From Dyella jiangningensis (GTDB lineage: Bacteria > Pseudomonadota > Gammaproteobacteria > Xanthomonadales > Rhodanobacteraceae), in assembly GCA_000632805.1 (NCBI GenBank), contig CP007444.1, forward strand, positions 62,001 through 126,000: a DNA stretch of 64,000 nt. The letters run 5' to 3'. The number at the start of each line of letters is the position of its first letter. Position 1 is the stretch's first letter. The translations under genes and the position numbers were made by a program. Below, one piece after another: positions 55,076-63,153 of this stretch. Under the pieces are notes generated by a model. That model ran no database searches. It saw only the letters and a program-made list of their open reading frames with translations, and was not told the origin of the DNA.

Positions 55076-56344
55076 TCAATGGCTGGCTTTTGCCGCCAGC
55101 CCCTGCAACTGCGCGGGCTCATGCTTGTGCTTGAACAGCAGCATGAACAGCACCGCCACCACCAGCGAATAGCTGGCGAAGGTGATCCAGATGCCGTGCC
55201 AGTCCTTGCTCTGGTCCGGATGTGTGAAGAACGCCTCGATGATCACGCCGCTGATCGAGCTGCCCAGCACGGCGCCGATGCCGTTGGTCATCAGCATGAA
55301 CAGGCCCTGCGCGCTGGCGCGTATCGACGGGTCGCTCTGGCCTTCCACGAACAAGGAGCCGGAGATGTTGAAGAAGTCGAACGCCATGCCGTACACGATG
55401 CACGACAGCACGATCATCCACAGGCCCGAACCCGGGTTGCCATAGGCGAACAGGCCGAAGCGCAACGTCCACGCCAGCATGCTGATCAGCATCACCGTCT
55501 TGATGCCGAAGCGGCGCAGGAAGAACGGAATGGCCAGGATGAACAGCGTTTCCGAGATCTGCGAGATCGACATGATGATGGCCGGGTAACGCACCGCCAC
55601 CAGCTCCTTGTACTCGCCCATCTGCGCGAAGTCGTGCAGGAACGTGTCGCCATAGGCGTTGGTCAGCTGCAGCGCCGCGCCCAGCAGCATGGCGAAGATG
55701 AAGAAGATCGCCATGCGCGCTTCGCGGAACAGCTTGAACGAGGTGAGGCCGAAGGTATCGAGCCACGACTGGTTTGCGCTGTGCTGGAAGCGCGGCGGGC
55801 AGGCGGGCAGCGTGAACGCATACAGGCCCAGCAGCAGCGCCGCGCCGGAGGCGACGTAGAACTGACCCGACGAAGTTTCCAGGCGCAGCAGGCTCACCGT
55901 CCACAGCGCGGCGATGAAGCCCACCGTGCCCCACACGCGGATCGGCGGGTAATCCTTGACGATGTCCTTGCCGTCGCTCTTGAGCGCGTTGTACGCCACT
56001 GCAATGGAGAGTGAGATGGTCGGCATGTAGAACATCATGTTGAGCAGCATCACCCAGAACATCAGGCTGGGCGACTGCACCATCGGCACGCAGAAGAGCA
56101 CGGCGGCGCCGCACAGGTGGAAGAGGCCGTAGAGCTTCTCGGCATTGATGTACTTGTCCGCGATCACGCCCGCGATGGACGGCATGAACAGCGAGGCGAT
56201 GCCCATGGTCGAGAAGATCGCGCCGAACTGTGCACCCGACCAATGCTTGTCCTGGAACCAATAGGCACCGATGGTGAGCAGCCACGACCCCCATACAAAA
56301 AATTGCAGGAAGTTCATTGCAATCAGGCGGAGTCGAAGGCTCAT
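55076..56344 (-). CDS. MFS transporter of the nucleoside:H+ symporter (NHS) type
   Basis: 422 residues from the ATG at 56344 (MSLRLRLIAMNFLQFFVWGSWLLTIGAYW). Twelve helices are apparent. The start LQFFVWGSWLLTIGAYW, GIASLFMPSIAGVIADKYIN and RVWGTVGFIAALW resemble the NupG/XapB family of inner-membrane nucleoside permeases, driven by protons. The exact substrate in this organism is not certain. It ends just before a REPIN and dusB, both on the same strand. Confidence 0.88.
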   Translation of the reverse strand: MSLRLRLIAMNFLQFFVWGSWLLTIGAYWFQDKHWSGAQFGAIFSTMGIASLFMPSIAGVIADKYINAEKLYGLFHLCGAAVLFCVPMVQSPSLMFWVMLLNMMFYMPTISLSIAVAYNALKSDGKDIVKDYPPIRVWGTVGFIAALWTVSLLRLETSSGQFYVASGAALLLGLYAFTLPACPPRFQHSANQSWLDTFGLTSFKLFREARMAIFFIFAMLLGAALQLTNAYGDTFLHDFAQMGEYKELVAVRYPAIIMSISQISETLFILAIPFFLRRFGIKTVMLISMLAWTLRFGLFAYGNPGSGLWMIVLSCIVYGMAFDFFNISGSLFVEGQSDPSIRASAQGLFMLMTNGIGAVLGSSISGVIIEAFFTHPDQSKDWHGIWITFASYSLVVAVLFMLLFKHKHEPAQLQGLAAKASH

Positions 56345-56567
56345 CAGCGTCGTCGTTGGTTCAAAACAGCGGTGGAAATCGGTCCGGGAGGCACGCGCCA
56401 GACGGCAGCCCGGGCCTAAGCCCAGCCTGTCCAGAAGAGGCGGAGATCCCCTGCACGGCCAAGGGCGTCCCGAGGACGTGTAAAAATAAGAGCCTAGAGG
56501 AACCACCGCCATGGCGACAAGTTGCGTCGCCGCGAGAAAGTGCGGTTCCGCCATCGTGGAGAGCGCC

Positions 56568-57197
56568 GTGAACCTGTTCCTGACTATCGCCATCGTGCAC
56601 CTGGTGGCCCTGCTGAGCCCCGGCCCGGATTTCTTCTTCGTGTCGCAGACCGCCGTGAGCCGCACGCGCCGCCAGGCGATGTTCGGCGTCATCGGTATAA
56701 CCCTTGGCGTGGTGGTGTGGTCGGCGCTGGCGCTGGCGGGCCTGCAGCTGGTGCTGCAGCGGTTGGCCTGGCTGGAGCGGCTGATCAGCGTTGCCGGTGG
56801 CCTCTACCTCGCCTGGATGGGCGTGAAGATGCTGCGCGGCGCCCTCCGCGCACCGGCCACGCCAGCCGGCGAGCCGCAGCAGGCGCTGCAGCAGAGCGAC
56901 TGGGCCACGTTGCGCGCGGGCCTGCTCACCAATCTGTCCAACCCGAAAGTGGTGATCTACTTCGGCAGCGTGTTTTCCGCCTTCCTCGGCGATGGCGTGA
57001 GCGCCGGTGCTCGCTGGGGCCTGTGGAGCATGGTGGTGATCGAGACCTTGCTGTGGTTCACCGTGGTGGCGGGTGTGTTTGCCCTGCCGGCGATGCGCCG
57101 CGGCTACCTGCGTCTCTCGCGGTGGATCGATGGTTTGGCCGGTGCCGTATTCGTGGCGTTTGGCTTGCACCTGATCTTTTCCAAGCGCGCAGTCTGA
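56568..57197 (+). CDS. LysE/RhtB-family amino acid exporter
   Basis: 209 residues from the GTG at 56568 with GGAG six bases upstream; an ATG at 56511 would add 19 residues that do not fit the family. Six helices, beginning LFLTIAIVHLVALLSPGPDFFFVSQTAVS, the LysE signature, with LLTNLSNPKVVIYFGSVFSAF in the middle. The family exports amino acids or homoserine lactones from the cytoplasm; substrate unknown. It is divergent from the MFS gene with about 220 bp between. Confidence 0.9.
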   Translation: MNLFLTIAIVHLVALLSPGPDFFFVSQTAVSRTRRQAMFGVIGITLGVVVWSALALAGLQLVLQRLAWLERLISVAGGLYLAWMGVKMLRGALRAPATPAGEPQQALQQSDWATLRAGLLTNLSNPKVVIYFGSVFSAFLGDGVSAGARWGLWSMVVIETLLWFTVVAGVFALPAMRRGYLRLSRWIDGLAGAVFVAFGLHLIFSKRAV

Positions 57198-57225
57198 GCA
57201 CGCCTTAAGCAACTTTGCGCTTCTT

Positions 57226-57308
57226 TGTGGGAGCGCACCCTGTGCGCGACAAGCCTAGGGAGCGGACTGCTGAAGCGCCGCGGTCGCGCCCAAGGTGCGC
57301 TTCTACAG
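57226..57308. repeat. REPIN downstream of the LysE gene
   Basis: TGTGGGAGCGCACCCTGTGC (57227 on) and inverted GGTCGCGCCCAAGGTGCGCT (to about 57301, arm ending 57308) in about 83 bp. The arms are slightly diverged. Confidence 0.88.
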
Positions 57309-57459
57309 GTGAGAGGCGGCGACGCCTGGGCATAGGTCGGTGCGGGCATTCGCACCGCTAGTGGGGCAGTTCGGCCAGGCCGGACATCAAGGAGGGGAGC
57401 AGTCCGCGCGACGACGCGTCAGTCGTCATGCAGGCACGACCATGACGTCTCCCTTGGAG

Positions 57460-57843
57460 TCACTCCCAACGATTGAGATGCGGACCAAATGTCTTCCGTT
57501 GCGGACGCACGACGCAGAAGCGATGCCCACTCGGCGCCTGCATCACCCACCAGCGATCGCGCACATACGCCACGCGTATCGCACCCAGTCCTTCCAGTCG
57601 AGCCACTTCCGCATCGAGGTCGTCGGTTTCTATGTCGAGGTGCACGCGGCTTTCGTGGTCCACCCGTTGCAGGAGAATGATCGGTTCGTCCTGCTCAGTG
57701 ACCAGTTCCGCATAACGGCCATCGCCATCCTGATCGACCGTCGCGATGCGCTTGTTGAGGGCGCGGCTCCAGAACGACGCGGCATCCTTGAGGTCGTCGG
57801 TCTGGCAGTCGATGACGACGGTGCATAGGCGGCTGTGATGCAT
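57460..57843 (-). CDS. VOC-superfamily (glyoxalase/dioxygenase-like) protein
   Basis: 127 residues from the ATG at 57843, eight bases after AGGAG. Two beta-alpha-beta-beta-beta units: LCTVVIDCQTDDLKDAASFWSRAL at the start and VHLDIETDDLDAEVARLEGLGA followed by WVMQAPSGHRFCVVRPQ. This is the pattern of small VOC proteins, which act on diverse substrates or bind drugs. Metal ligands cannot be fixed by eye, so no reaction is assigned. Confidence 0.87.
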   Translation of the reverse strand: MHHSRLCTVVIDCQTDDLKDAASFWSRALNKRIATVDQDGDGRYAELVTEQDEPIILLQRVDHESRVHLDIETDDLDAEVARLEGLGAIRVAYVRDRWWVMQAPSGHRFCVVRPQRKTFGPHLNRWE

Positions 57844-58003
57844 GGTGGCGACTCCTGTCGTGCGGCAATGCCGTCCGTATAGCTGCGCACCGGTCGAGGA
57901 GCCGTCAACATGGAAAGACGCTAGCGTTGCGACCATGCGCCTCTACGGCGCCCACTAAAACGCTGCTAGCTTCCTCGGCCTTGGAAAGGTGCAGGAGGCT
58001 GGG

Positions 58004-58408
58004 GTGACCGATACATTCGACGATCTGCAGACCAGCTATGGACGCTGCCTGCGCCATGGCGGATTCATCGCCCGCTTCTACGAGATATTCATGGCAAGCC
58101 ATCCGGACATCCCCGGCATGTTCAGTTATACCGATTTCAGCGTGCAGCACCTGGCCTTGCGCCGAGGCATCAGCGCCGCCATCGCGCACGCCGGCGGCAG
58201 CACGCTGACGCGAAGGACCATGGCCGAGATGGCGCAGGTGCACGGTCGCAAGGGGAGGGCGCCGGTGCCGCCGGAGCTCTATTCCTATTGGTCGGCCAGC
58301 CTGCTGCGCGCCATCGCCGAGCACGATCCGGAATACGATTTCGCGTTGGAGCAACGCTGGCGCAAGGCGCTGGATCACACCACCACCTACTTCATCGAAC
58401 ACTACTGA
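58004..58408 (+). CDS. Single-domain globin
   Basis: 134 residues from the GTG at 58004, five bases after AGGAGG (57993-57998). All-helical: FDDLQTSYGRCLRHGGFIARFYEIFMASHPDIPGMF matches the A-to-CD region of bacterial globins, LRRGISAAIAHAGG the E helix, and MAEMAQVHGRKG the F helix with a likely proximal heme-binding His. The end (HDPEYDFALEQRWRKALDHTTTYF) fits G-H. It has no fused reductase, sensor or cyclase domain. Likely roles are O2/NO binding or redox sensing, unassigned. A terminator follows. Confidence 0.82.
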   Translation: MTDTFDDLQTSYGRCLRHGGFIARFYEIFMASHPDIPGMFSYTDFSVQHLALRRGISAAIAHAGGSTLTRRTMAEMAQVHGRKGRAPVPPELYSYWSASLLRAIAEHDPEYDFALEQRWRKALDHTTTYFIEHY

Positions 58409-58423
58409 GCGCCATCGATGCGC

Positions 58424-58457
58424 ATAAAAAAAGCCCCGGACATGCCGGGGCTTTTCC
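58424..58457 (-). terminator. Bidirectional terminator between globin and E2 genes
   Basis: AAAAGCCCCGG and CCGGGGCTTTT around ACATG. On the minus strand it runs into a U7 tract and terminates the dehydrogenase operon; on the plus strand a TTTT tract could serve the globin gene. Confidence 0.9.
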
Positions 58458-58472
58458 ACGCAACGCCGTAGC

Positions 58473-59861
58473 TTAGTTCGGCAGCGACAGATCGTCGAGC
58501 AGCGCCTTGAGGAAGCGCGCGGCTTCGCCGCCGGTGGCGGCGCGATGATCGAACGTCAGCGAGATCGGCATGCGGCGATGCACTTCGATGCCGCCCATCA
58601 CCGCCACTACGTCGTGGCTGAGCTTGCCCGCGCCGATGATGGCGACGCACGGCGGCACGACGACCGGCGTGGCGTAGCGGCCGGCGAACATGCCGAAGTT
58701 GGAAAGGCTGATGGTGTAGCCCGAGAGCTCCGACGCCGGGATGGAACGGTCTTCCACCGACATGCGCAGTCGCTTGATCGCGGCGCGAATGCCGGCGCCG
58801 TCGAGCACGTCGGCGTTGCGCAGCGCGGGCACGAACAGGCCTTCCTCGGTGTCCACGGCGATGCCGATGTCCACGTGCGGATGCAGCGTGCGCGTGAGGT
58901 TCTTGCCGTCGAACCAGGCGTTGAGCGCCGGCACGGTCTTGCAGGCCACCACGATGGAACGGATCAGGCGCGCGGTGATGTCCTGCTTGCCGATCCAGGC
59001 GTGCAGGTCGGCGTCATCGACCAGCGTGGTCGGCACGACGTTGGCGTGGGCCTCGGCCATCACGCGCGCCATGTTGCGACGGACGCCCTTGAGCTGTTCC
59101 GGCTGGCCACTGGCCTGCACGCTCGGCGGCGCCGTGCGCACTGGCTTGCCGGCGAGCGAGGTGGCCGTGCGGGCCGGTTCGGGCTCCGGCAGCTGCGGGG
59201 CGAGGTGACGACCGGCAGAGGCCGGCACCGCAGCGCGGGCCGGAGCGGCGCCGAGCTGGGCGCTGCCGTTGGCGGCGGCATTCTTCACGTCGGTCATGGT
59301 GACCACGCCGTCGGCGCCAGTCGGCGTCACGCGGGCGAGGTCGACCTTGAGCTTCTTGGCAAGCGCGCGCACCGCCGGCACGGCCTTCACGCCGCCGACG
59401 CTGCTGGCCTGCTCCACGTGCACGTGGCTGCCGGAGATCATCGCGCCGACCACGGTGCCTTCGTCTTCGCGATCGGCCTTGCCGTTGCTGTCGATCTCGC
59501 CGCCCTCATCGGAGGCGATCACTTTCTTGCCCTGGTCCGGGGCCGGGCTGCCGGCGCCTTTCTTCGGGCCATGGTGGTGCCCGGTGGACTCGGCTTCGGC
59601 ACGCTGCTTGGCGTTCGGGTCGGGCTCGAACTCGGCCAGCGCGGCGCCGGTCTCGATGATGTCGCCGGCGGCGCCGTGCAGCTTGGTGACCTTGCCCGTA
59701 TACGGGGACGGCACGTCGACGACGGCCTTGGCGGTTTCCATCGACACCAGCGGGGCGTCGAGCTTGATGGTGTCGCCTTCCTTCACGTGCCACTCGACGA
59801 TGGTTGCGTCGGGAAGGCCTTCGCCGAGGTCGGGCAGGTAGAACGTCTTGATATCAGCCAT
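58473..59861 (-). CDS. 2-oxoacid dehydrogenase E2, dihydrolipoamide acyltransferase
   Basis: 462 residues. One lipoyl domain (residues 1-80) with the lipoylated lysine in SMETAKAVVDVP, a His/Lys-rich linker, a peripheral subunit-binding domain (VPAVRALAKKLKVDLARVTPTGADG) and an acyltransferase domain from about residue 235 (GVRRNMARVMAEAHANVVPTTL). The catalytic motif reads FDHRAATGGEAARFL, with Thr where the usual HxxxDG has Asp; such variants occur in some E2 groups. It is the last gene of E1alpha-E1beta-E2. Xanthomonadales make iso-branched fatty acids, so a branched-chain 2-oxoacid role (BkdB) is likely but not proven. E3 is not encoded here. Confidence 0.88.
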   Translation of the reverse strand: MADIKTFYLPDLGEGLPDATIVEWHVKEGDTIKLDAPLVSMETAKAVVDVPSPYTGKVTKLHGAAGDIIETGAALAEFEPDPNAKQRAEAESTGHHHGPKKGAGSPAPDQGKKVIASDEGGEIDSNGKADREDEGTVVGAMISGSHVHVEQASSVGGVKAVPAVRALAKKLKVDLARVTPTGADGVVTMTDVKNAAANGSAQLGAAPARAAVPASAGRHLAPQLPEPEPARTATSLAGKPVRTAPPSVQASGQPEQLKGVRRNMARVMAEAHANVVPTTLVDDADLHAWIGKQDITARLIRSIVVACKTVPALNAWFDGKNLTRTLHPHVDIGIAVDTEEGLFVPALRNADVLDGAGIRAAIKRLRMSVEDRSIPASELSGYTISLSNFGMFAGRYATPVVVPPCVAIIGAGKLSHDVVAVMGGIEVHRRMPISLTFDHRAATGGEAARFLKALLDDLSLPN

Positions 59862-59931
59862 GTTCGGAATTCCGAAAAGGTTGGGGTATTCGTAAATCCG
59901 CGTCCCGCTGTACGGGAGGCGGACAAAGGAC

Positions 59932-60912
59932 TCAGCTGGCGGCCAGCGTGCGCTTGGCGGCTTCCACCACGCGTTCGGTGCTCGGCAGGTACTTCATTTC
60001 CAGGCGGAACAGCGGAATGTGCGTGTCGAAGCCGGTGACGCGCTCGACCGGCGCGAGCAGGTCGTACAGGCATTCCTCGGCGATGCGCGCGGCGATTTCC
60101 GCGCCGAAGCCGGCGGTCTTCGGGGCTTCGTGCACGATCACGCAGCGGCCGGTCTTCTGCACCGACTCGGCGATGGTGTCGAAATCCAGCGGGGTCAGCG
60201 TGGCGACGTCGATCACTTCGGCGCTGATGCCGTCGGCGGCGAGTTCGTCGGCAGCTTCCAGCGCTTCCTTCACCTGGGCGCCCCAGGTGACGATGGTGAC
60301 GTCGGTGCCGTCGCGCAGCACGAAGCACACGTCCAGCGGCAGCGCCTCGCCGTCATCGGGCACTTCTTCCTTGTACTGGCGATAGATGCGCTTGGGCTCG
60401 AAGAACATCACCGGATCCGGATCGCGGATGGCGGCGAGCAGCAGGCCGTAGGCACGCGCCGGCGAGGACGGCATCACGACGCGCAGGCCCGGGATGTTGG
60501 TGAACAGGTGCTCGTTCGCCTCGGAGTGGTGCTCCGGTGCACGGATGCCGCCGCCCCACGGGGCGCGCCACACGGCCGGCACGGTGATGCGGCCGCGGGT
60601 GCGGTTGCGCAGGCGCGCGGCGTGACAGGCGATCTGCTCCATCATCGGGTAGATGAAGCCTTCGAACTGCGCCTCGGCCACCGGCTTCATGCCCTGAGCG
60701 GCGAGGCCCACGGTGACGCCGGCAATGGTGGTTTCGTCCAGCGGTGTGTCGAGCACGCGCAGCTCGCCGAACTTTTCCTGCAGGCCCTGGGTGGCGCGGA
60801 ACACGCCGCCGTTGACGCCGACGTCCTCACCGAGCACGACGACGCTGTCGTCATGCGCCATTTCATAGGCCAGCGCCTGGGTGACGGCTTCGATAAGAGT
60901 GATCTGTGCCAT
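59932..60912 (-). CDS. 2-oxoacid dehydrogenase E1 beta subunit
   Basis: 326 residues. It forms the alpha2-beta2 thiamine-diphosphate decarboxylase with the gene upstream. Family features: ITLIEAVTQALAYEMAHDDSVVVLGEDVG, GVFRATQGLQEKFG, DTPLDETTIAGVTVGLA, PEHHSEANEHLFTNIPGL and the C-terminal transketolase-C domain (VLRDGTDVTIVTWGAQVKEAL). Length is standard. It is 3 bp from E1alpha and 70 bp from E2. Confidence 0.94.
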   Translation of the reverse strand: MAQITLIEAVTQALAYEMAHDDSVVVLGEDVGVNGGVFRATQGLQEKFGELRVLDTPLDETTIAGVTVGLAAQGMKPVAEAQFEGFIYPMMEQIACHAARLRNRTRGRITVPAVWRAPWGGGIRAPEHHSEANEHLFTNIPGLRVVMPSSPARAYGLLLAAIRDPDPVMFFEPKRIYRQYKEEVPDDGEALPLDVCFVLRDGTDVTIVTWGAQVKEALEAADELAADGISAEVIDVATLTPLDFDTIAESVQKTGRCVIVHEAPKTAGFGAEIAARIAEECLYDLLAPVERVTGFDTHIPLFRLEMKYLPSTERVVEAAKRTLAAS

Positions 60913-60915
60913 GGC

Positions 60916-62001
60916 TTAGTGGGCCTTCTTTTCAAGCGAAAGAACGTAATCGCGCTGCTTGGCGAGATCGGCGGGGACTTCGGCGAAGGTGTAGTCGAAC
61001 ATCGCCGTGACCGGCTGCGTCTTGGTCTCGAGGTAAGCGTTCACCTCGTTGTCCATCCACTCGTCGCACTCGTTCTTCCACGCCTCTTCCTTGGCGTCGT
61101 CCCACACGCCCTTGGCCACCAGCCAGTTGCGCAGGCGCTTCATCGGCTCCTTGGCCCAGGCGTCCTTCACTTCCTGCTCGCCGCGGTAGCGACGGGCGTC
61201 GTCGGCGGTGGTGTGGTCGGACAGGCGATAGGTCACCAGTTCCAGCACGCTGCCGCCTTCGCCGTTGCGCGCGCGGTCCAGGGCGTCGCCCATGGCCTTG
61301 CGCACGGCGATGATGTCGTTGCCGTCCACCTGGATGCAGTACAGGCCGGCCGCAATGCCCTTCTGCGCCAGCGTCGGTGCACCCGACTGGATCTTGCGCG
61401 GCACCGAGATGGCCCACTGGTTGTTGACGATCACCGCCACCAGCGGAAGGTTCTGTGCACCGGCGATGTTGATGGCGCCGTAGAAGTCGCCCTTGGACGA
61501 ACCACCGTCACCGATGGTGCACACGGCCACGCGCTTTTCGTTGCGGATCTTGAACGCCAGCGCGGAACCGGCGGCGTGCAGGCACTGCGTGGCGATCGGC
61601 ACCGACCAGGCGAAGTCGTGGCGCGCCGGTTCCTTCTGGTAGTCGTTGCCGCGCTCGTCGCCGCCCCAGTACATGTACACCTCGCGCGGCTGCACGCCGC
61701 GATACAGCTGGGCGCCGTATTCGCGGTAGCTGGGCGCGAACACGTCTTCAGGTTTCATGGCGCTGCCGATGCCCACGTGCGCGGCCTCGTGGCCGAGGCA
61801 GCTGGCATAGGTGCCCAGCTTACCGGTGCGCTGCAGGGCGACCGACTTGGCGTCGAACACGCGGGTCGACATCATCAGCTTGTACAGCTCGACCATGTGA
61901 TCGAGGTCGTTGGCGAAGGCAGGCAGGTCGTCACGAACCTGCTTGCCTTCCGCATCGAGATACTGCAGGTATTCGATTTCGAACTTGGCGGCGATGGACA
62001 C
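60916..62001 (-). CDS. 2-oxoacid dehydrogenase E1 alpha subunit
   Basis: 361 residues from the GTG at 62001, six bases after GGAG; longer in-frame starts run into non-family sequence. The ThDP-binding motif IGDGGSSKGDFYGAINIAGAQNLPLVAVIVNNQ is intact, with GTYASCLGHEAAHVGIGSAM and SYREYGAQLYRGVQPREVYMYWGGDERG typical of the BCKDH/PDH-like alpha chains. The phosphorylation-loop-like SDHTTADDARRYR is present. It decarboxylates the 2-oxoacid and passes the acyl group to E2. A branched-chain substrate is favoured over pyruvate, moderately. Confidence 0.92.
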   Translation of the reverse strand: MSIAAKFEIEYLQYLDAEGKQVRDDLPAFANDLDHMVELYKLMMSTRVFDAKSVALQRTGKLGTYASCLGHEAAHVGIGSAMKPEDVFAPSYREYGAQLYRGVQPREVYMYWGGDERGNDYQKEPARHDFAWSVPIATQCLHAAGSALAFKIRNEKRVAVCTIGDGGSSKGDFYGAINIAGAQNLPLVAVIVNNQWAISVPRKIQSGAPTLAQKGIAAGLYCIQVDGNDIIAVRKAMGDALDRARNGEGGSVLELVTYRLSDHTTADDARRYRGEQEVKDAWAKEPMKRLRNWLVAKGVWDDAKEEAWKNECDEWMDNEVNAYLETKTQPVTAMFDYTFAEVPADLAKQRDYVLSLEKKAH

Positions 62002-62211
62002 AACTCGCTCCCGGAGAGAGTTAATGGAGATCTGGGATGCTGGAAGCGGCGGCCCATCCAGTGGGGCCAGCGGCGGACGTAAAGCCCTGAGCAAGACAGA
62101 AATTGTTACAGGCGAGGATGTTGCGCCGCAAGGCACGGTGCAGCATGCGGTCTCGTACGGGGCCGGCCCGCGCACGGGTTACCATGCGACTTTTCCGCAC
62201 CCCGGATCGAC

Positions 62212-63060
62212 ATGACCGAGAACCAGCGCGACCTTGAGGCCGGTATCGAACTCGACCTGAACGGGCGACTGACCTACGGCGGCTACCTGCGGCTGGACCA
62301 GCTGCTTACCGCGCAGCACCCCCTGAGCGACCCGCCGCATCACGACGAAATGCTTTTCATCGTGCAGCACCAGGTGGCCGAGCTGTGGATGAAGCTCATC
62401 ATTCATGAGCTGAAGGCCGCCATTGCCAGCCTGCGCCGCGACGACCTCGACCCCTGCCTGAAGATCCTGGCGCGCGTGAAGCAAGTTCAGCGACAGCTGT
62501 TCGAGCAGTGGGGCGTGCTGGAAACGCTGACGCCGTCGGAATACCTCGAATTTCGCGGCGTGCTCGGTTCCTCGTCGGGTTTCCAGTCGCTGCAGTACCG
62601 CAAGATCGAATTCCTGCTCGGCAACAAGAACGCGCAGATGCTGCAGGTCTTTGCGTACGACGAGGCCGCGCAGGCCGATCTGCGTGCGGTGCTGGAAGCG
62701 CCGAGCCTGTACGACGAATTCCTCATGTACCTCGCACGCCGCGGTCATGCGGTGCCGGCCGAATTGACCGACCGCGACTGGTCGCAGCCGTACAAGCGGC
62801 ATGCGGATTTGCTTCCGGTGCTCAAGCGCATCTACGAGAACCGCGCGACGTATTGGCCCGAATACCACATGTGCGAGCAACTGGTGGATATGGAAGGCAG
62901 TTTCCAGCTCTGGCGTTTCCGCCATATGAAAACCGTGGAACGGATCATCGGACACCGCCGCGGCACGGGTGGTTCCTCCGGCGTGGCTTTCCTCAAGAAG
63001 GCGCTGGACCTGGAGTTTTTCCCCGAATTGCTCGACGTGCGCACGGAGCTGGGCAGCTGA
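62212..63060 (+). CDS. kynA: Tryptophan 2,3-dioxygenase
   Basis: 282 residues from the ATG at 62212. A heme enzyme that opens the indole ring of L-tryptophan to N-formylkynurenine, the first step of the kynurenine pathway. Visible: [45 protein letters not shown] with heme-pocket His, [22 protein letters not shown], and [21 protein letters not shown] with the substrate loop. Tetrameric in the family. It is divergent from the dehydrogenase operon with about 210 bp between. No other kynurenine genes are in the window. Confidence 0.96.
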   Translation: MTENQRDLEAGIELDLNGRLTYGGYLRLDQLLTAQHPLSDPPHHDEMLFIVQHQVAELWMKLIIHELKAAIASLRRDDLDPCLKILARVKQVQRQLFEQWGVLETLTPSEYLEFRGVLGSSSGFQSLQYRKIEFLLGNKNAQMLQVFAYDEAAQADLRAVLEAPSLYDEFLMYLARRGHAVPAELTDRDWSQPYKRHADLLPVLKRIYENRATYWPEYHMCEQLVDMEGSFQLWRFRHMKTVERIIGHRRGTGGSSGVAFLKKALDLEFFPELLDVRTELGS

Positions 63061-63153
63061 GCTGTTCCTTTCGTTTCTCGGCGCGTCGGCGCCAACACCT
63101 GTGAATCATCACCCGGCCGGCGCGTTGCGACGGTCTGCTCTCAAGGGGCTTGC

